The notes beneath the pieces were generated by a model, which was not told the origin of the DNA, did not search any database, and saw only the letters and a list, made by a program, of their open reading frames with translations. A program made the position numbers and the translations under genes. DNA of 64,000 nt from Anoxybacter fermentans (lineage in GTDB: Bacteria; Bacillota; Halanaerobiia; DY22613): contig NZ_CP016379.1 of the NCBI RefSeq assembly GCF_003991135.1, positions 434,001-498,000 of the forward strand, read 5' to 3'. Every line of letters begins with the position of its first letter. Within the stretch, counting starts at the first letter, position 1. Positions 49,796-58,744 of this stretch are shown here, one piece after another.

Positions 49796-49824
49796 TTGAA
49801 AGGTATTAAATTTTATGTTATAAT
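49796..49824 (+). promoter_or_regulatory. Promoter of ssrA
   Basis: TTGAAA (49796-49801), 17-bp spacer, TATAAT (49819-49824). Downstream, bases 49846-49859 form the perfect palindrome ATAGTGTACACTAT immediately before the mature tmRNA 5' end. Confidence 0.7.
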
Positions 49825-49859
49825 AACAACTGTAATGTATGCCCTATAGTGTACACTAT

Positions 49860-50216
49860 GGGGGTGATTTGGCTTCGCTCTGGTAGTGGATGTCGAAGAA
49901 GCGTGCCGAGGTCTCCAGTTCCTCGTAAAACACTGGAACTTAAAATTATCTGCAAACGATAACTACGCACTGGCTGCCTAAGAAGAGAACGGCAGTCTGC
50001 TCCTTCAACTCTTGTTAGCGGAGTTGAATGGAGTATCATAATCAGCTAACTACTCTATCACTGAAGCCTGTAGGTGATAGGGGAATCTTAACAGGCTAGG
50101 GGCTCATGGGCGTGTCTGTAGGCGAGTGGGTCCCGAAAGATGACTACAGACTACGCACGTAGAAACTTCGGCTGAAGCTGCTGGACACGCGGGTTCGACT
50201 CCCGCCACCTCCACCA
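49860..50216 (+). ncRNA. ssrA: Transfer-messenger RNA (tmRNA)
   Basis: The 5' end GGGGGTG pairs with 3' CACCTCC followed by ACCA, forming the tRNA-like acceptor stem; the T-arm GGGTTCGACTCCC is present. The tag reading frame at 49952-49981 encodes ANDNYALAA and ends in TAA; with the tRNA-donated alanine the tag is AANDNYALAA. Rescues stalled ribosomes with SmpB. Confidence 0.96.
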
Positions 50217-50236
50217 AAATAGATATTTTTAAACGC

Positions 50237-50313
50237 ACGGGTGTAGCTCAGCCTGGTAGAGCAGTGGACTCCAAATCCACGTGTCGCGGGTTCGAATCCT
50301 GCCACCCGTGCCA
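50237..50313 (+). tRNA. tRNA-Trp (anticodon CCA)
   Basis: Acceptor ACGGGTG / CACCCGT, D arm GCTC...GAGC, anticodon stem GTGGA-CTCCAAA-TCCAC with anticodon CCA, T arm GCGGGTTCGAATCCTGC, discriminator G and an encoded CCA end. Twenty bases after tmRNA and before one terminator, so probably co-transcribed with it. Confidence 0.95.
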
Positions 50314-50330
50314 TTTTTGTATTAAAAACT

Positions 50331-50364
50331 AAGCCTGTTAGCATTATCTAACAGGCTTGTTTTT
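50331..50364 (+). terminator. Terminator of the ssrA-tRNA-Trp unit
   Basis: AAGCCTGTTAG (50331-50341) and CTAACAGGCTT (50348-50358), then GTTTTTG. It also lies at the 3' end of the convergent chemotaxis gene. Confidence 0.85.
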
Positions 50365-50368
50365 GTAC

Positions 50369-52099
50369 CTAAATCTTGAATTGGCCAATTTCTTTCATCA
50401 TTTTTTCAGCTTGTTCTGCCAGTTTTTGGGCTATTACTGCAAGATGTTCTGCAGTTGATGCGCTCTCTTCACTGGCAGTGGAGATGCTATTGCTGGCTTT
50501 AAGAGTGGAGTTAGAGATTTCTGCAATACCTTTCAGGAGTGTTGTAAACTGATTTTGAATCTGGTGCAGTTCCTGTACTCTCTGATTAACGGATTGAATT
50601 TGGGTATTATATTCCTCAATAGCGGATTCGATTTGCTGAAAAGCTTCAGTGGTTTCATCAGCAAGTTGGCGCTGCCTATTGAGAATATTTTGTACTTTGA
50701 CCATAACCTGTACTGCATCAACTGTACCTTGACGCAGTTGATTAACGATGTCAGTTATCTGTTGGGCCGAATTAGCAGATTGATAGGCCAGATTACGAAT
50801 TTCTTCAGCTACAATCATAAAACCGCGACCATTTTCACCAGCTCTTGCCGCCTCAATGGCTGCATTCAGGGCCAGCAGATTGGTTTGATCAGCGATGGAT
50901 TGAATGGTTTCAATAATTGTGTTAATTTCACTGGATTTTTTTTCTAGTGTTTGAACTGTGTTTAATACCTGGTTGGCAAAATTAGCGTTTCCGATTGAGG
51001 TGTTTTTAAGATGATTAATTTTTTTCATACCATTTTTGGTCAATTGTATTGTCTCTTTAGAAGTACTTTCCATCTTATGGGTATTATCCGAAACCTGGGT
51101 GATGATTTCCGTTAACTGATTGGCCTCTTCTACGGCTTGAGTAATTTTCTGATCCTGGGTTTTATAATTATTGGTGATTTCAATAATAGAACTTGAAATT
51201 TCTTCCATTGAAGCTGAGGTTTCTTCTGTGCTGGTAGAAATATTTTGAATGGATTCCAGAACAGAATTGCTGCTTTGATAAATCTGCTGTATAATTTTTT
51301 GTAGATTGTCGATCATTTGGTTTATGGTATTGGCCAGTAGACCAAATTCGTCCCGGGATTTGAGTTCAATTTTCTCTTTAAGATTTCCCATTGCCACCTG
51401 ATTTAATTTATTGACAAGAAGTTTGATTTTTTTGATCATAGGATTAGTTAATAAAAGGCTGATAGTTACCGAAGAGACGACACTAATCAGTGTAAGGAGG
51501 AGCATAAAAGAGATTAGCTGACGCTGACGTACCAGGGTTTTAGTTGCATCAAAATCCAGAACCAGTAGCCCTGCTAACTCGTTACTCTTTGTATAGAGAG
51601 GCGTCAGGATAGTTAGCAAGGGTTGGCCCTCTTTATTACGGTATATTTTGTCAGTTATAACTGTTTCTCCTTGAAAAGCAGTATGAACCAGTGTACGGAG
51701 GTTTTCAGGATATGTAAAAGGGGTATCAATAGGTGATTTATAATCATTTTCTCCAAAAGCTATTTTTATTATACCGGAGTTTTGGTTTGCGGGACTAATG
51801 ATATAAAGTTTGGATGCCCCAACTTGTTTACGAACAGTATTTAACGTATAATATAAGTTTTTATAGATAGATTTTCCTTCATCTCCTGCTTTTAGAAAGA
51901 AAACTTGATCAACATTGACGGCTCCTTTAGCAACCTGGATTGCGAATTGAGCATGGCGTTTTAAAAGGTTGACTTCATTTTTAGCTGAGGAGAAGTAGTT
52001 GGTTAAGCCAACAATAAGAGAGGATGTTAAACTAATAATTACAAAAATAATAAGTAATTTTACACGAAAACTAATAATTTTTTGTTTTTTTGAGTCCAT
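50369..52099 (-). CDS. Methyl-accepting chemotaxis protein
   Basis: 576 residues. First membrane helix at about 10-30, extracellular sensor (about 35-190, Cache-like: [20 protein letters not shown]), second helix at about 195-215, HAMP, then a long coiled coil with the conserved signalling tip [20 protein letters not shown] and [15 protein letters not shown]. Transmits ligand signals to CheA/CheW. Ligand unknown. RBS AAAGGAGG on the minus strand; a sigma-D-like promoter lies upstream. Confidence 0.93.
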   Translation of the reverse strand: MDSKKQKIISFRVKLLIIFVIISLTSSLIVGLTNYFSSAKNEVNLLKRHAQFAIQVAKGAVNVDQVFFLKAGDEGKSIYKNLYYTLNTVRKQVGASKLYIISPANQNSGIIKIAFGENDYKSPIDTPFTYPENLRTLVHTAFQGETVITDKIYRNKEGQPLLTILTPLYTKSNELAGLLVLDFDATKTLVRQRQLISFMLLLTLISVVSSVTISLLLTNPMIKKIKLLVNKLNQVAMGNLKEKIELKSRDEFGLLANTINQMIDNLQKIIQQIYQSSNSVLESIQNISTSTEETSASMEEISSSIIEITNNYKTQDQKITQAVEEANQLTEIITQVSDNTHKMESTSKETIQLTKNGMKKINHLKNTSIGNANFANQVLNTVQTLEKKSSEINTIIETIQSIADQTNLLALNAAIEAARAGENGRGFMIVAEEIRNLAYQSANSAQQITDIVNQLRQGTVDAVQVMVKVQNILNRQRQLADETTEAFQQIESAIEEYNTQIQSVNQRVQELHQIQNQFTTLLKGIAEISNSTLKASNSISTASEESASTAEHLAVIAQKLAEQAEKMMKEIGQFKI

Positions 52100-52198
52100 T
52101 ACTGCTATTCCTCCTTTTGTATGATTGAATACAATAATGTTCTATTTCGACATTACTTAACAATATTCCTACTTAAAATGAAGTAAAAGAAGCATTAA

Positions 52199-52226
52199 TT
52201 ATCGCTATGGCAAAAATCAGGTTTTA
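52199..52226 (-). promoter_or_regulatory. Candidate sigma-D (motility) promoter of the chemotaxis gene
   Basis: On the minus strand: TAAA (52226-52223), 16-bp spacer, AGCGATAA (52206-52199), six of eight bases of GCCGATAA. About 100 bp before the start codon. The remaining gap up to 52359 shows nothing else. Confidence 0.35.
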
Positions 52227-52359
52227 TAGTTTATTGAAACAAAGACTGCGGGTATTATTATAAAGTGCAAGATTTTTAAAAGAAAGGGAAAGAATAAGGA
52301 CATCAAAGTATTATGAAAGGATGATTTGATGTTCAGGTAAATTAATTTTGAATTAAGTA

Positions 52360-52579
52360 ATTAAACTGTAAAAAGCTAATTTTGAGCGTTATAGAAATTT
52401 TTCATTTAACCATCTTAGTGAGATTGAGGGAGAAATAAAGCATCATCACAGGATGTGATGAGCTAATCAAGGGCCAGGAGGGCCCATTGATTAGTGTGCC
52501 TTATTTCGGCAGAAATCGAACTTTAGATGATTCGAAAAAGTTCTCTTGAAGCGAAAAATTAGCTTTTTGCAGTAAAATT
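52360..52579. repeat. Palindromic intergenic element, copy 10 (A to B)
   Basis: Full length; left end ATTAAACTGTAAAAAGC, A arm, CATCATCACAGGATGTGATGAG hairpin, CTAATCAAGGGCC/GGGCCCATTGATTAG hairpin, B arm, GCTTTTTGCAGTAAAATTG. Confidence 0.9.
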
Positions 52580-52754
52580 GTGTATAAAAAACTCCAACTT
52601 GAATATAGAATTACTGGGGAATCAGGTTAAAATAAGCCTGTCTAAAGAACTAATCGAAGAGATTAATAAATGCGGTAATGCATTAGGAGTCAATTACATA
52701 TTACCACGGGATGAAGAACGGCCTTCAAATATGAGATGGATGTTGGATTTATAA
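52578..52754 (+). pseudogene. C-terminal gene fragment abutting repeat copy 10
   Basis: A 58-codon frame reading KISLSKELIEEINKCGNALG and ending PRDEERPSNMRWMLDL; it has protein-like composition but no RBS, and its 5' part is cut by the repeat. Parent family not recognised. Confidence 0.4.
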
Positions 52755-52903
52755 TTATATTAAAATTAACTGAAACACATTAAATTTTATTAAAAAAAAT
52801 TGCACAAAAAAGTTTATACAGGAATATAATAATAGTGTGCACAGATTTTCGACCTTCTGCATATGCTATAGCAAACCAAAGGCATTGAGGAGGTCGTTTT
52901 ATT

Positions 52904-54025
52904 ATGACAAAAGTTCAAAAAGGTAGAATTAAACATGTTTTTCCAGGTGGAAATACTTCAAAAGGATTTTATTCATTTTATGATTATATTATTCCACCAG
53001 ATACAACTCGAATTTTTATTATAAAAGGCGGTCCGGGAGTAGGTAAATCTACATTTATGCGTAAGATTGGTGAAGCAATGTTAGAACGCGGTTATGACAT
53101 TGAGTTTCACCACTGTTCTTCAGATAATGCATCTTTAGATGGGGTTGTTATTCCGGCTATTGGTGTTGCTTTGATTGATGGTACCGCACCACATATTGTA
53201 GATCCCAAAAACCCGGGTTGTGTTGATGAGATTATTCATCTGGGTGACTTCTGGGATGAAGAAGGGATGCGTTCTCATAAAAAAGATATCATTGAGGCTA
53301 ATCAGGAAGTTAGTAGACTTTTTGAGAGAGCCTATCGCTTTTTGAAGGCAGCCCAGGTAGTATATGATGATTGGGAGAAGGCTAATCAGGAAGCTATGGA
53401 TTATGGTAAAGCAAACAAGATTGCTGCTAATTTAATTGAAAAGGTTTTTACCCGGGATGTAAGTACGAGGATTGGTGAAGAAAGACACCTATTTGCCAGT
53501 GCCATTACTCCTGATGGAATGGTAAATTATCTGGAGACCATTGTTGGACCATGTAAAAAGCGCTATATTATCGAAGGACGGCCGGGTACCGGAAAATCTA
53601 CTTTACTTAGAAAAATTGCTACTGCTGCAGTTGAGCGTGGGTATAAAGTGGAGATGTATCACTGTGCCCTGAATCCAGAGAAGATTGAGCATGTAGTTGT
53701 TCCTGAATTGAGTATTGCTTTTACTAAGTCTATAGAACCTCATCTCTATTCTCCTCAAAATGGGGATGAGAAGATTAACATGGATTATTGTCTCAATGCT
53801 GAGATTTTAGAGAAATATGAAAAATTGGTAGAGGAGAATGAGAAAATCTTTAATAAACTCTTCAATAGAGCCATTAAATTTATCAGTCAGGCCAAAAAAA
53901 CCCATGATCATATGGAGACTTTCTACATTCCCAATATGGATTTTGATGCTATCTCTCGTCTCTGGGAGCATACTTTAGATCGGATTATAGGGTATGCAGA
54001 AGAGATTGATAAGAAAGTAGGTTAA
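52904..54025 (+). CDS. Duplicated P-loop ATPase (PRK06851-like)
   Basis: 373 residues made of two homologous halves, each with a P-loop: KGGPGVGKSTFMRKIGEAM (about 40) and EGRPGTGKSTLLRKIATAA (about 225), followed in each by a VEFHHCSSDN / VEMYHCALNP stretch and a conserved VVVPE/IPA segment. This is a conserved Firmicute family of unknown function. A TTGCAC...TATAAT pair at 52800-52830 (19-bp spacer) may be its promoter. It has its own RBS (GGAGG) and terminator, so it is probably monocistronic. Confidence 0.85.
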   Translation: MTKVQKGRIKHVFPGGNTSKGFYSFYDYIIPPDTTRIFIIKGGPGVGKSTFMRKIGEAMLERGYDIEFHHCSSDNASLDGVVIPAIGVALIDGTAPHIVDPKNPGCVDEIIHLGDFWDEEGMRSHKKDIIEANQEVSRLFERAYRFLKAAQVVYDDWEKANQEAMDYGKANKIAANLIEKVFTRDVSTRIGEERHLFASAITPDGMVNYLETIVGPCKKRYIIEGRPGTGKSTLLRKIATAAVERGYKVEMYHCALNPEKIEHVVVPELSIAFTKSIEPHLYSPQNGDEKINMDYCLNAEILEKYEKLVEENEKIFNKLFNRAIKFISQAKKTHDHMETFYIPNMDFDAISRLWEHTLDRIIGYAEEIDKKVG

Positions 54026-54038
54026 AGGTTGATGATTA

Positions 54039-54067
54039 ATCCTCCTGCAACATGCAGGAGGATTTTT
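54039..54067 (+). terminator. Terminator after the P-loop ATPase gene
   Basis: ATCCTCCTGCA (54039-54049) and TGCAGGAGGAT (54053-54063), then TTTT. Confidence 0.85.
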
Positions 54068-54128
54068 ATATGTGAAGCAAATGTTTCTTCATTTCAAAAG
54101 ATTTATAAAATTACCCAAATTATTATAT

Positions 54129-54300
54129 GATTTTACTGCAAAGAGCTAATTTTTCGAACTATCTAACGAAATAAGGCATACTAATCAATGGAGCCCTCCT
54201 ACCCTTGATTAGCTTATCACCTGTTCATATGAGGTCATTCTTTAAGATGGTAAACGAAAAATTTCAATGGTGCTCAAAATTAGCTTTTTGCAGTTTAAAC
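54129..54300. repeat. Palindromic intergenic element, copy 11 (B to A, shortened)
   Basis: GATTTTACTGCAAAGAGC, reduced B arm (TTCGAACTATCTAACGAAAT), ACTAATCAATGG/CCTTGATTAG hairpin, degenerate second hairpin, A arm (CATTCTTTAAGATGG) and GCTTTTTGCAGTTTAAAC; about 172 bp. Confidence 0.85.
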
Positions 54301-54540
54301 TTGTATATGAAGTATTGACTAAGTAGTTTTAAAAGAAGGAAGAAATTATCATTTGACGAAATTATAAAAAATGCCTGGTTTTTTTAGAGGAGTGAGAAAA
54401 AAGTGAAGCAAAAAAGGGTTATTGCTCTTGTTTCTGGTAGGGCCAATCTAGTTATTTACCTTAGACTTCCACCTTTGCAGGTGTCGAAATTATAACAATT
54501 TGATTGGTATAGACATGTTCAGAATTGAAAGATATCATTA
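54301..54540. other. Gap between repeat copies 11 and 12
   Basis: A 30-codon frame (from the GTG near 54403, MKQKRVIALVSGRANLV) follows a weak RBS and ends after a CACCTTTGCAGGTG hairpin. It is too short and isolated to call a gene. Confidence 0.3.
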
Positions 54541-54762
54541 ATAATTTTACTGCAAAAAGCTAATTTTTCGCTTCAAAAGAAATTTTTCGAACCATCTAAA
54601 GTTCGATTTTGGTCGAAATACGGCACACTAGTCAATGGCCCTCCTGGCCCTTGATTAGCTCATCAATCTTCATATTAGACCTTATTTCGACCGAAATCTT
54701 ACTAAGATGGTTTAACGGAAAATTTTTATGTTGCTCAAAATTAGTTTTTTGCAGCTTAATCA
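54541..54762. repeat. Palindromic intergenic element, copy 12 (B to A)
   Basis: Full length. ATTTTACTGCAAAAAGC, B arm, CTAGTCAATGGCC/GGCCCTTGATTAG hairpin, A arm, TTTTTTGCAGCTTAATC. Flanks read TCATTAATAAT on the left and TCATTAATTAT on the right, a possible target duplication. The 42-codon frame after it (54771-54899) is probably debris. Confidence 0.9.
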
Positions 54763-54927
54763 TTAATTATATGTTGACGGTTGCAGAAGATAATCGAATT
54801 AGTGTCAGTGACCTACATAATGATAGTTTCTTTCAATATCAGGGCTTAATTGTAAATAACCCTTCCTTTGTTTTTATAAAAAGGAGTAGGGATTTATAAA
54901 CAATTTGAGTTGAAAGGAGTTAATACT

Positions 54928-56115
54928 ATGATTAAAGTCATTTATAATGGTCAAGTATATGCACCAACTTATTTAGGAAAAAAGGATATTCTTATTGTTG
55001 ATGATAAAATTGCCCAAATTATGGATCAAATTCCTCCTCTTCCGGACTGGATGGAAGTGGAGGAGATTGATGCAGATGGGGCATTAGTTGTACCGGGATT
55101 TATTGATTCCCATGTTCATATTTGCGGTGGCGGTGGTGAGGGTGGATTTCACACCCGGACACCGGAGATTCAGTTGACAGATTTGACCACTGCTGGAGTA
55201 ACTACAGTAGTTGGATGCCTGGGTACTGATGGTACAACCCGTAGTTTACCTGGACTTCTGGCAAAGGCCAGGGCTCTTGAAATAGAAGGAATTACAACAT
55301 ATATCTACACAGGTTCTTATGAGTTCCCCGTTCGTACAATTACTGATCGTCCGCGGGATGATATTATTCTCATTGACAAAGTAATTGGTATAGGAGAATT
55401 GGCTATTTCTGATCATCGTTCATCTCAGCCCCAGTTTAATGAACTATTGAAGATTGTATCTGAAGCAAGGGTTGGTGGGATTTTATCCGGTAAAGCCGGT
55501 ATTGTCAATTTTCATTTGGGAGATGGGGAAGTAATGTTCAATGACCTGCTCAAGATAGCCAGAACTACTGAGATTCCTATCACTCAGTTTCTTCCTACCC
55601 ATGTCAATCGAAACCAGAGAATTTTTAAGGAGGGAATTAAATATGCTAGAGAGGGGGGGTATCTAGATTTAACTACCAGCTCAGATCCGCGGTGGATAAC
55701 TAATGATGAGGTTAAGGCAAGCACAGGGCTTAGGAAATATCTAGAGGCTGGAGTACCTGTAGAACAGATTACTTTTAGTTCTGATGGTCAGGGAAGTTTA
55801 CCTGTCTTTAATGAGCATGGCCAGTTTGAAAGATTGGGTATTGGTAAAGTTAGTTCTCTTCATCGGGAATTTCGTGATGCAGTATTAGAAGATGGAGTAG
55901 AGTTAGAAGATGCATTGCGGGTAATCACTTCAAATCCAGCCAGGATTTTAAAATTGAAACAAAAAGGGTGTCTTGAACCGGGTAAAGATGCTGATCTGGT
56001 CATTTTAGATTCTGAGACATTAATGATTTTAAGTGTGATGGCAAAGGGTAAGATGATGATCCATAATAAAGAAATTCTTGTTAGAGGTACTTTTGAACTA
56101 ACTCAAGGTAATTAG
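54928..56115 (+). CDS. iadA: Isoaspartyl dipeptidase (beta-aspartyl-peptidase)
   Basis: 395 residues. Amidohydrolase fold with metal-binding HVH in GFIDSHVHICGGGGEGGFHTR, TGSYEFP, FLPTHVNR and FSSDGQGSLP, all typical of IadA. Removes isoaspartyl residues from dipeptides produced by protein ageing. ATG 54928 follows AAAGGAG at nine bases. Lies between repeat copies 12 and 13 and next to an aminopeptidase gene, suggesting peptide scavenging. Confidence 0.93.
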   Translation: MIKVIYNGQVYAPTYLGKKDILIVDDKIAQIMDQIPPLPDWMEVEEIDADGALVVPGFIDSHVHICGGGGEGGFHTRTPEIQLTDLTTAGVTTVVGCLGTDGTTRSLPGLLAKARALEIEGITTYIYTGSYEFPVRTITDRPRDDIILIDKVIGIGELAISDHRSSQPQFNELLKIVSEARVGGILSGKAGIVNFHLGDGEVMFNDLLKIARTTEIPITQFLPTHVNRNQRIFKEGIKYAREGGYLDLTTSSDPRWITNDEVKASTGLRKYLEAGVPVEQITFSSDGQGSLPVFNEHGQFERLGIGKVSSLHREFRDAVLEDGVELEDALRVITSNPARILKLKQKGCLEPGKDADLVILDSETLMILSVMAKGKMMIHNKEILVRGTFELTQGN

Positions 56116-56202
56116 TAGATTGATGGAAGCTGATCGGGTAGGATATTTATATGAGAATTTAATATTCCAGAGAGATTGAAAGGAAAATGGGTTAAAGGTG
56201 GT

Positions 56203-56232
56203 AAACCTCCTGCAGGATGTGGGAGGTTTTTT
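56203..56232 (+). terminator. Terminator after iadA
   Basis: AAACCTCC (56203-56210) and GGAGGTTT (56222-56229), then TTT. Confidence 0.7.
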
Positions 56233-56293
56233 AATATTTAGGAAATTATACGTTTCGCAGATTATAGATAACATTTGGTGTAGATAATTTATA

Positions 56294-56424
56294 AAAAACT
56301 GCAAAAAGTTAATTTTGAGCGATATAGAAATTTTTTGTTAAACCATCTTATTTCGACTGAAATCGAACTTTAGATGGTTCGAAAAATTTTTTTATTAAGC
56401 GAAAAATTAGCTTTTTGCAGTAAA
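56294..56424. repeat. Palindromic intergenic element, copy 13 (A to B, centre deleted)
   Basis: AAAAACTGCAAAAAGTTAATTT, A arm start (GAGCGATATAGAAA, AAACCATCTTATTTCGACTG) fused to the B arm; the two central hairpins are absent; GCTTTTTGCAGTAAAC at the right. Confidence 0.85.
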
Positions 56425-56525
56425 CTAAGGCAAATTCGAAGAGCAGGAAGAAAAAAGGAATGTTCAAAGATATGTAGAATGTATAAATTATAAAGATAAA
56501 TTTTAAAAAATAGGAGGTAAAATTG

Positions 56526-57602
56526 ATGGGTGATCCACGTATTGAAAAGTTGGCTGATATTCTGGTAAATTATTCTGTTGAAGTAAAAGAGGGGGAAAGG
56601 GTTCTGATTTCCGGTAGTATTCTGGCCAGGCCTTTAATTGAAGAGATTGTAAAAAAGGTTGCTCAGGCCGGTGCAGAACCTGTAACCCGCATTACTTTAG
56701 AAACAGCTGGTTATTTATTTATGAAGTATGGTTCGGAAGAGATTATCGGTAGAACCAATGAAGTTTTTCTGGATATGATTAAGAAATGTGATGCTTTAAT
56801 AAGTATCAATGCGCCTGAGAATACTAAATATATGAGTACTATTGATCCAAAGCGGCTTTCACTACATCAGAAGGCTTTAATGCCGATTTCTGAATATGTA
56901 ATGGGTGGCAATGTGCGTTGGGTTGGCTGTAACTTCCCGGTTCCAGCTCTGGCTCAGGAAGCGGAGATGTCTTTAGAGGAGTATGAAAATTTTGTTTATA
57001 GTGCTACAAATATTGACTGGGTTGAAAATTCAAAATATCAAGATAAAATTAAGGCTATTTTTGATGCTGGCAAAGAGGTACGAATTGTTGGCCCAGGTAC
57101 AGATTTGACTTTTAGCATTGAAGGTAGAGAAGGTATCAAATGTGATGGTCGTAATAATATGCCTGACGGAGAAATTTTCTATGCACCTATTGAAAATTCT
57201 GCTAATGGTTATATTACTTATGACTTTCCTGCCATGCGGATGGGTAAAGAAGTTAGTGGTATCCGCTTAGAGTTCAAAGATGGTAAAGTTGTTAAAGCTT
57301 CTGCCACTAAAAATGAAGATTTTCTCTTATCTAGCTTGGATACTGATGAAGGCGCCAGATACATAGGTGAATTTGGAATTGGAGTCAACTACGGAATTCA
57401 GCGTTTTACTAAAGATATTCTCTTTGATGAAAAGATTGGTGGAACCATCCATCTGGCTTTGGGCCGGGCTTACCCTGAGTCTGGCGGTAAAAATGTTTCT
57501 GCAATCCATTGGGATATGATTAAAGACTTAAGGAAAGATGGAAAGATTATATTAGATGGTAAGGTTGTAGCTGAGAATGGTAAGTTTTTGATTGAAGATT
57601 AA
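56526..57602 (+). CDS. M29-family metallo-aminopeptidase (AmpS/PepS-like)
   Basis: 358 residues. DPRIEKLADILVNYSVEVKEGERVLI-type N-terminus and the M29 active-site region DGRNNMPDGEIFYAP, NGYITYDFPA, GEFGIGVNYGI, and HLALGRAYPESGG with metal-binding Glu/His. Releases N-terminal residues from peptides; cytoplasmic. ATG 56526 follows AGGAGG by eight bases. Confidence 0.92.
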   Translation: MGDPRIEKLADILVNYSVEVKEGERVLISGSILARPLIEEIVKKVAQAGAEPVTRITLETAGYLFMKYGSEEIIGRTNEVFLDMIKKCDALISINAPENTKYMSTIDPKRLSLHQKALMPISEYVMGGNVRWVGCNFPVPALAQEAEMSLEEYENFVYSATNIDWVENSKYQDKIKAIFDAGKEVRIVGPGTDLTFSIEGREGIKCDGRNNMPDGEIFYAPIENSANGYITYDFPAMRMGKEVSGIRLEFKDGKVVKASATKNEDFLLSSLDTDEGARYIGEFGIGVNYGIQRFTKDILFDEKIGGTIHLALGRAYPESGGKNVSAIHWDMIKDLRKDGKIILDGKVVAENGKFLIED

Positions 57603-57613
57603 TCATAATTTTG

Positions 57614-57648
57614 GGTTTTTGAAGGAATAACTTCAAAAACCTTTTTTT
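57614..57648 (+). terminator. Terminator after the M29 aminopeptidase gene
   Basis: GGTTTTTGAAG (57614-57624) and CTTCAAAAACC (57631-57641), then TTTTTTT. Confidence 0.9.
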
Positions 57649-57676
57649 AATGTTTAGGAAATTATAATTTATATAT

Positions 57677-57766
57677 GATCTTACTGCAAAAAGCTAATTT
57701 TTCGTTTCAAGAGAAATTTTTCGAACCATCTAAAGTTCGATTTCAGTTGAAATAAGGCCTCATCAT
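57677..57766. repeat. Palindromic intergenic element, copy 14 (left half only, B arm)
   Basis: GATCTTACTGCAAAAAGC, B arm (TTCGAACCATCTAAAGTTCG), AAATAAGGCCTCATCAT, then unrelated sequence. The right half is missing: a broken copy. Confidence 0.85.
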
Positions 57767-57851
57767 AATTGTAAGTAAAAGATATAATAATGGGGTGATA
57801 ATAAGTACCTATAGATGTTTTTCGAAATCCCTAAAAAAATGCTAAGAAATT

Positions 57852-57879
57852 GAAGGAATTTTTTCTTTCATCGAGAAAT
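57852..57879 (+). promoter_or_regulatory. Sigma-H-type promoter of the spoIIA operon
   Basis: GAAGGAATT (57852-57860), 12-bp spacer, GAGAAAT (57873-57879); one mismatch to RNNGAAT. spoIIA is a known sigma-H operon in Bacillus, which supports the call. Confidence 0.6.
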
Positions 57880-57930
57880 TAAGTAATAACGAAAAGTGGC
57901 AAAAAATAGAAAGTTATTAGGAGGGGGAAT

Positions 57931-58278
57931 ATGGAACTACATATTAAGAAGAAAAAAGATACTTTAATCGTGCAGATTAAAGGAGAGCTGGATCTGCATA
58001 CCGCTGATGATCTGCGCCAGGGAATTGATCAGTATTTACAAAAATATCCTTCTTTAAAAAATCTGATCCTGGATTTAAAAGGAATTGAGTTCATAGATAG
58101 TTCTGGATTGGGAGTTATTTTGGGTCGATATAAAACGATAAAACAGCGAGGTGGCAATTTAGCAGCTGTTGCAGTGAGTCCACGGGTAAGAAGGATTTTT
58201 GAACTTTCGGGAATGTTAAAAATCATTAGGATTTATGAAAATAAAGCTGAGGCTGAAACTGCTTTTGATCTTTTATGA
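57931..58278 (+). CDS. spoIIAA: Anti-sigma-F factor antagonist SpoIIAA
   Basis: 115 residues, STAS domain. The phosphorylated serine lies in EFIDSSGLGVILGRYK (about residue 58). Unphosphorylated SpoIIAA binds SpoIIAB and frees sigma-F in the forespore. RBS AGGAGGGGG. First gene of the spoIIA operon. Confidence 0.96.
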   Translation: MELHIKKKKDTLIVQIKGELDLHTADDLRQGIDQYLQKYPSLKNLILDLKGIEFIDSSGLGVILGRYKTIKQRGGNLAAVAVSPRVRRIFELSGMLKIIRIYENKAEAETAFDLL

Positions 58279-58300
58279 TTTAAAAAAGGGGGATATGGAG

Positions 58301-58726
58301 ATGATTAAAAATAGAGCAAGAATAGAAATGTCCAGTATGAGTGAAAATATTGGTTTTGCACGGATAGCCGCCGCTACTTTTGCTGCTCAACTGAATTTTA
58401 CTTTGGCGGAAATTGAGGAGATTAAAGTAGCTGTTTCTGAAGCTGTCTCTAATTGTATTATCCATGGATATGAGAACAGACCGGACGGAACTATTGTGTT
58501 AAATATGACTATTGAAGATGGAAAACTTAAGATTGAAGTTGAAGATTTTGGTGTTGGGATTGAAGATATTGAAGCTGCTATGCAGCCTTCTTTTACTACC
58601 AGTGAAGAGCGTATGGGGTTGGGGCTTGTCTTTATAAATTCGTTTATGAATGAAATGGAGATTATTTCAACACCCGGTGAGGGAACACTGGTTCGAATGG
58701 TCAAAATACCGGAAAAAAGTGAATAA
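58301..58726 (+). CDS. spoIIAB: Anti-sigma-F factor SpoIIAB
   Basis: 141 residues, GHKL kinase fold: N box EAVSNCIIHGY, G1 EDFGVGIED, G2 GLGLVFINSFM. Binds and inhibits sigma-F and phosphorylates SpoIIAA. ATG 58301 is preferred because AAAGGGGG lies eight bases ahead; the ATG at 58295 is too close, and the long frame from 58235 runs inside spoIIAA. Confidence 0.96.
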   Translation: MIKNRARIEMSSMSENIGFARIAAATFAAQLNFTLAEIEEIKVAVSEAVSNCIIHGYENRPDGTIVLNMTIEDGKLKIEVEDFGVGIEDIEAAMQPSFTTSEERMGLGLVFINSFMNEMEIISTPGEGTLVRMVKIPEKSE

Positions 58727-58744
58727 GTGGGGGGGGGATGGTAA

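Noticed and set aside
49818-50344. Minus-strand frames over tmRNA and tRNA-Trp
   Set aside because: They lie antisense to two clear RNA genes and lack ribosome sites.
54609-54899. 96-codon frame starting inside repeat copy 12
   Set aside because: Its first half is the repeat element read as protein. Only the last 42 codons could be gene debris, and they have no RBS.
57781-57850. Right half of repeat copy 14
   Set aside because: I looked for the missing A arm after 57766; only short A/T runs match, so the copy was left as a half element.
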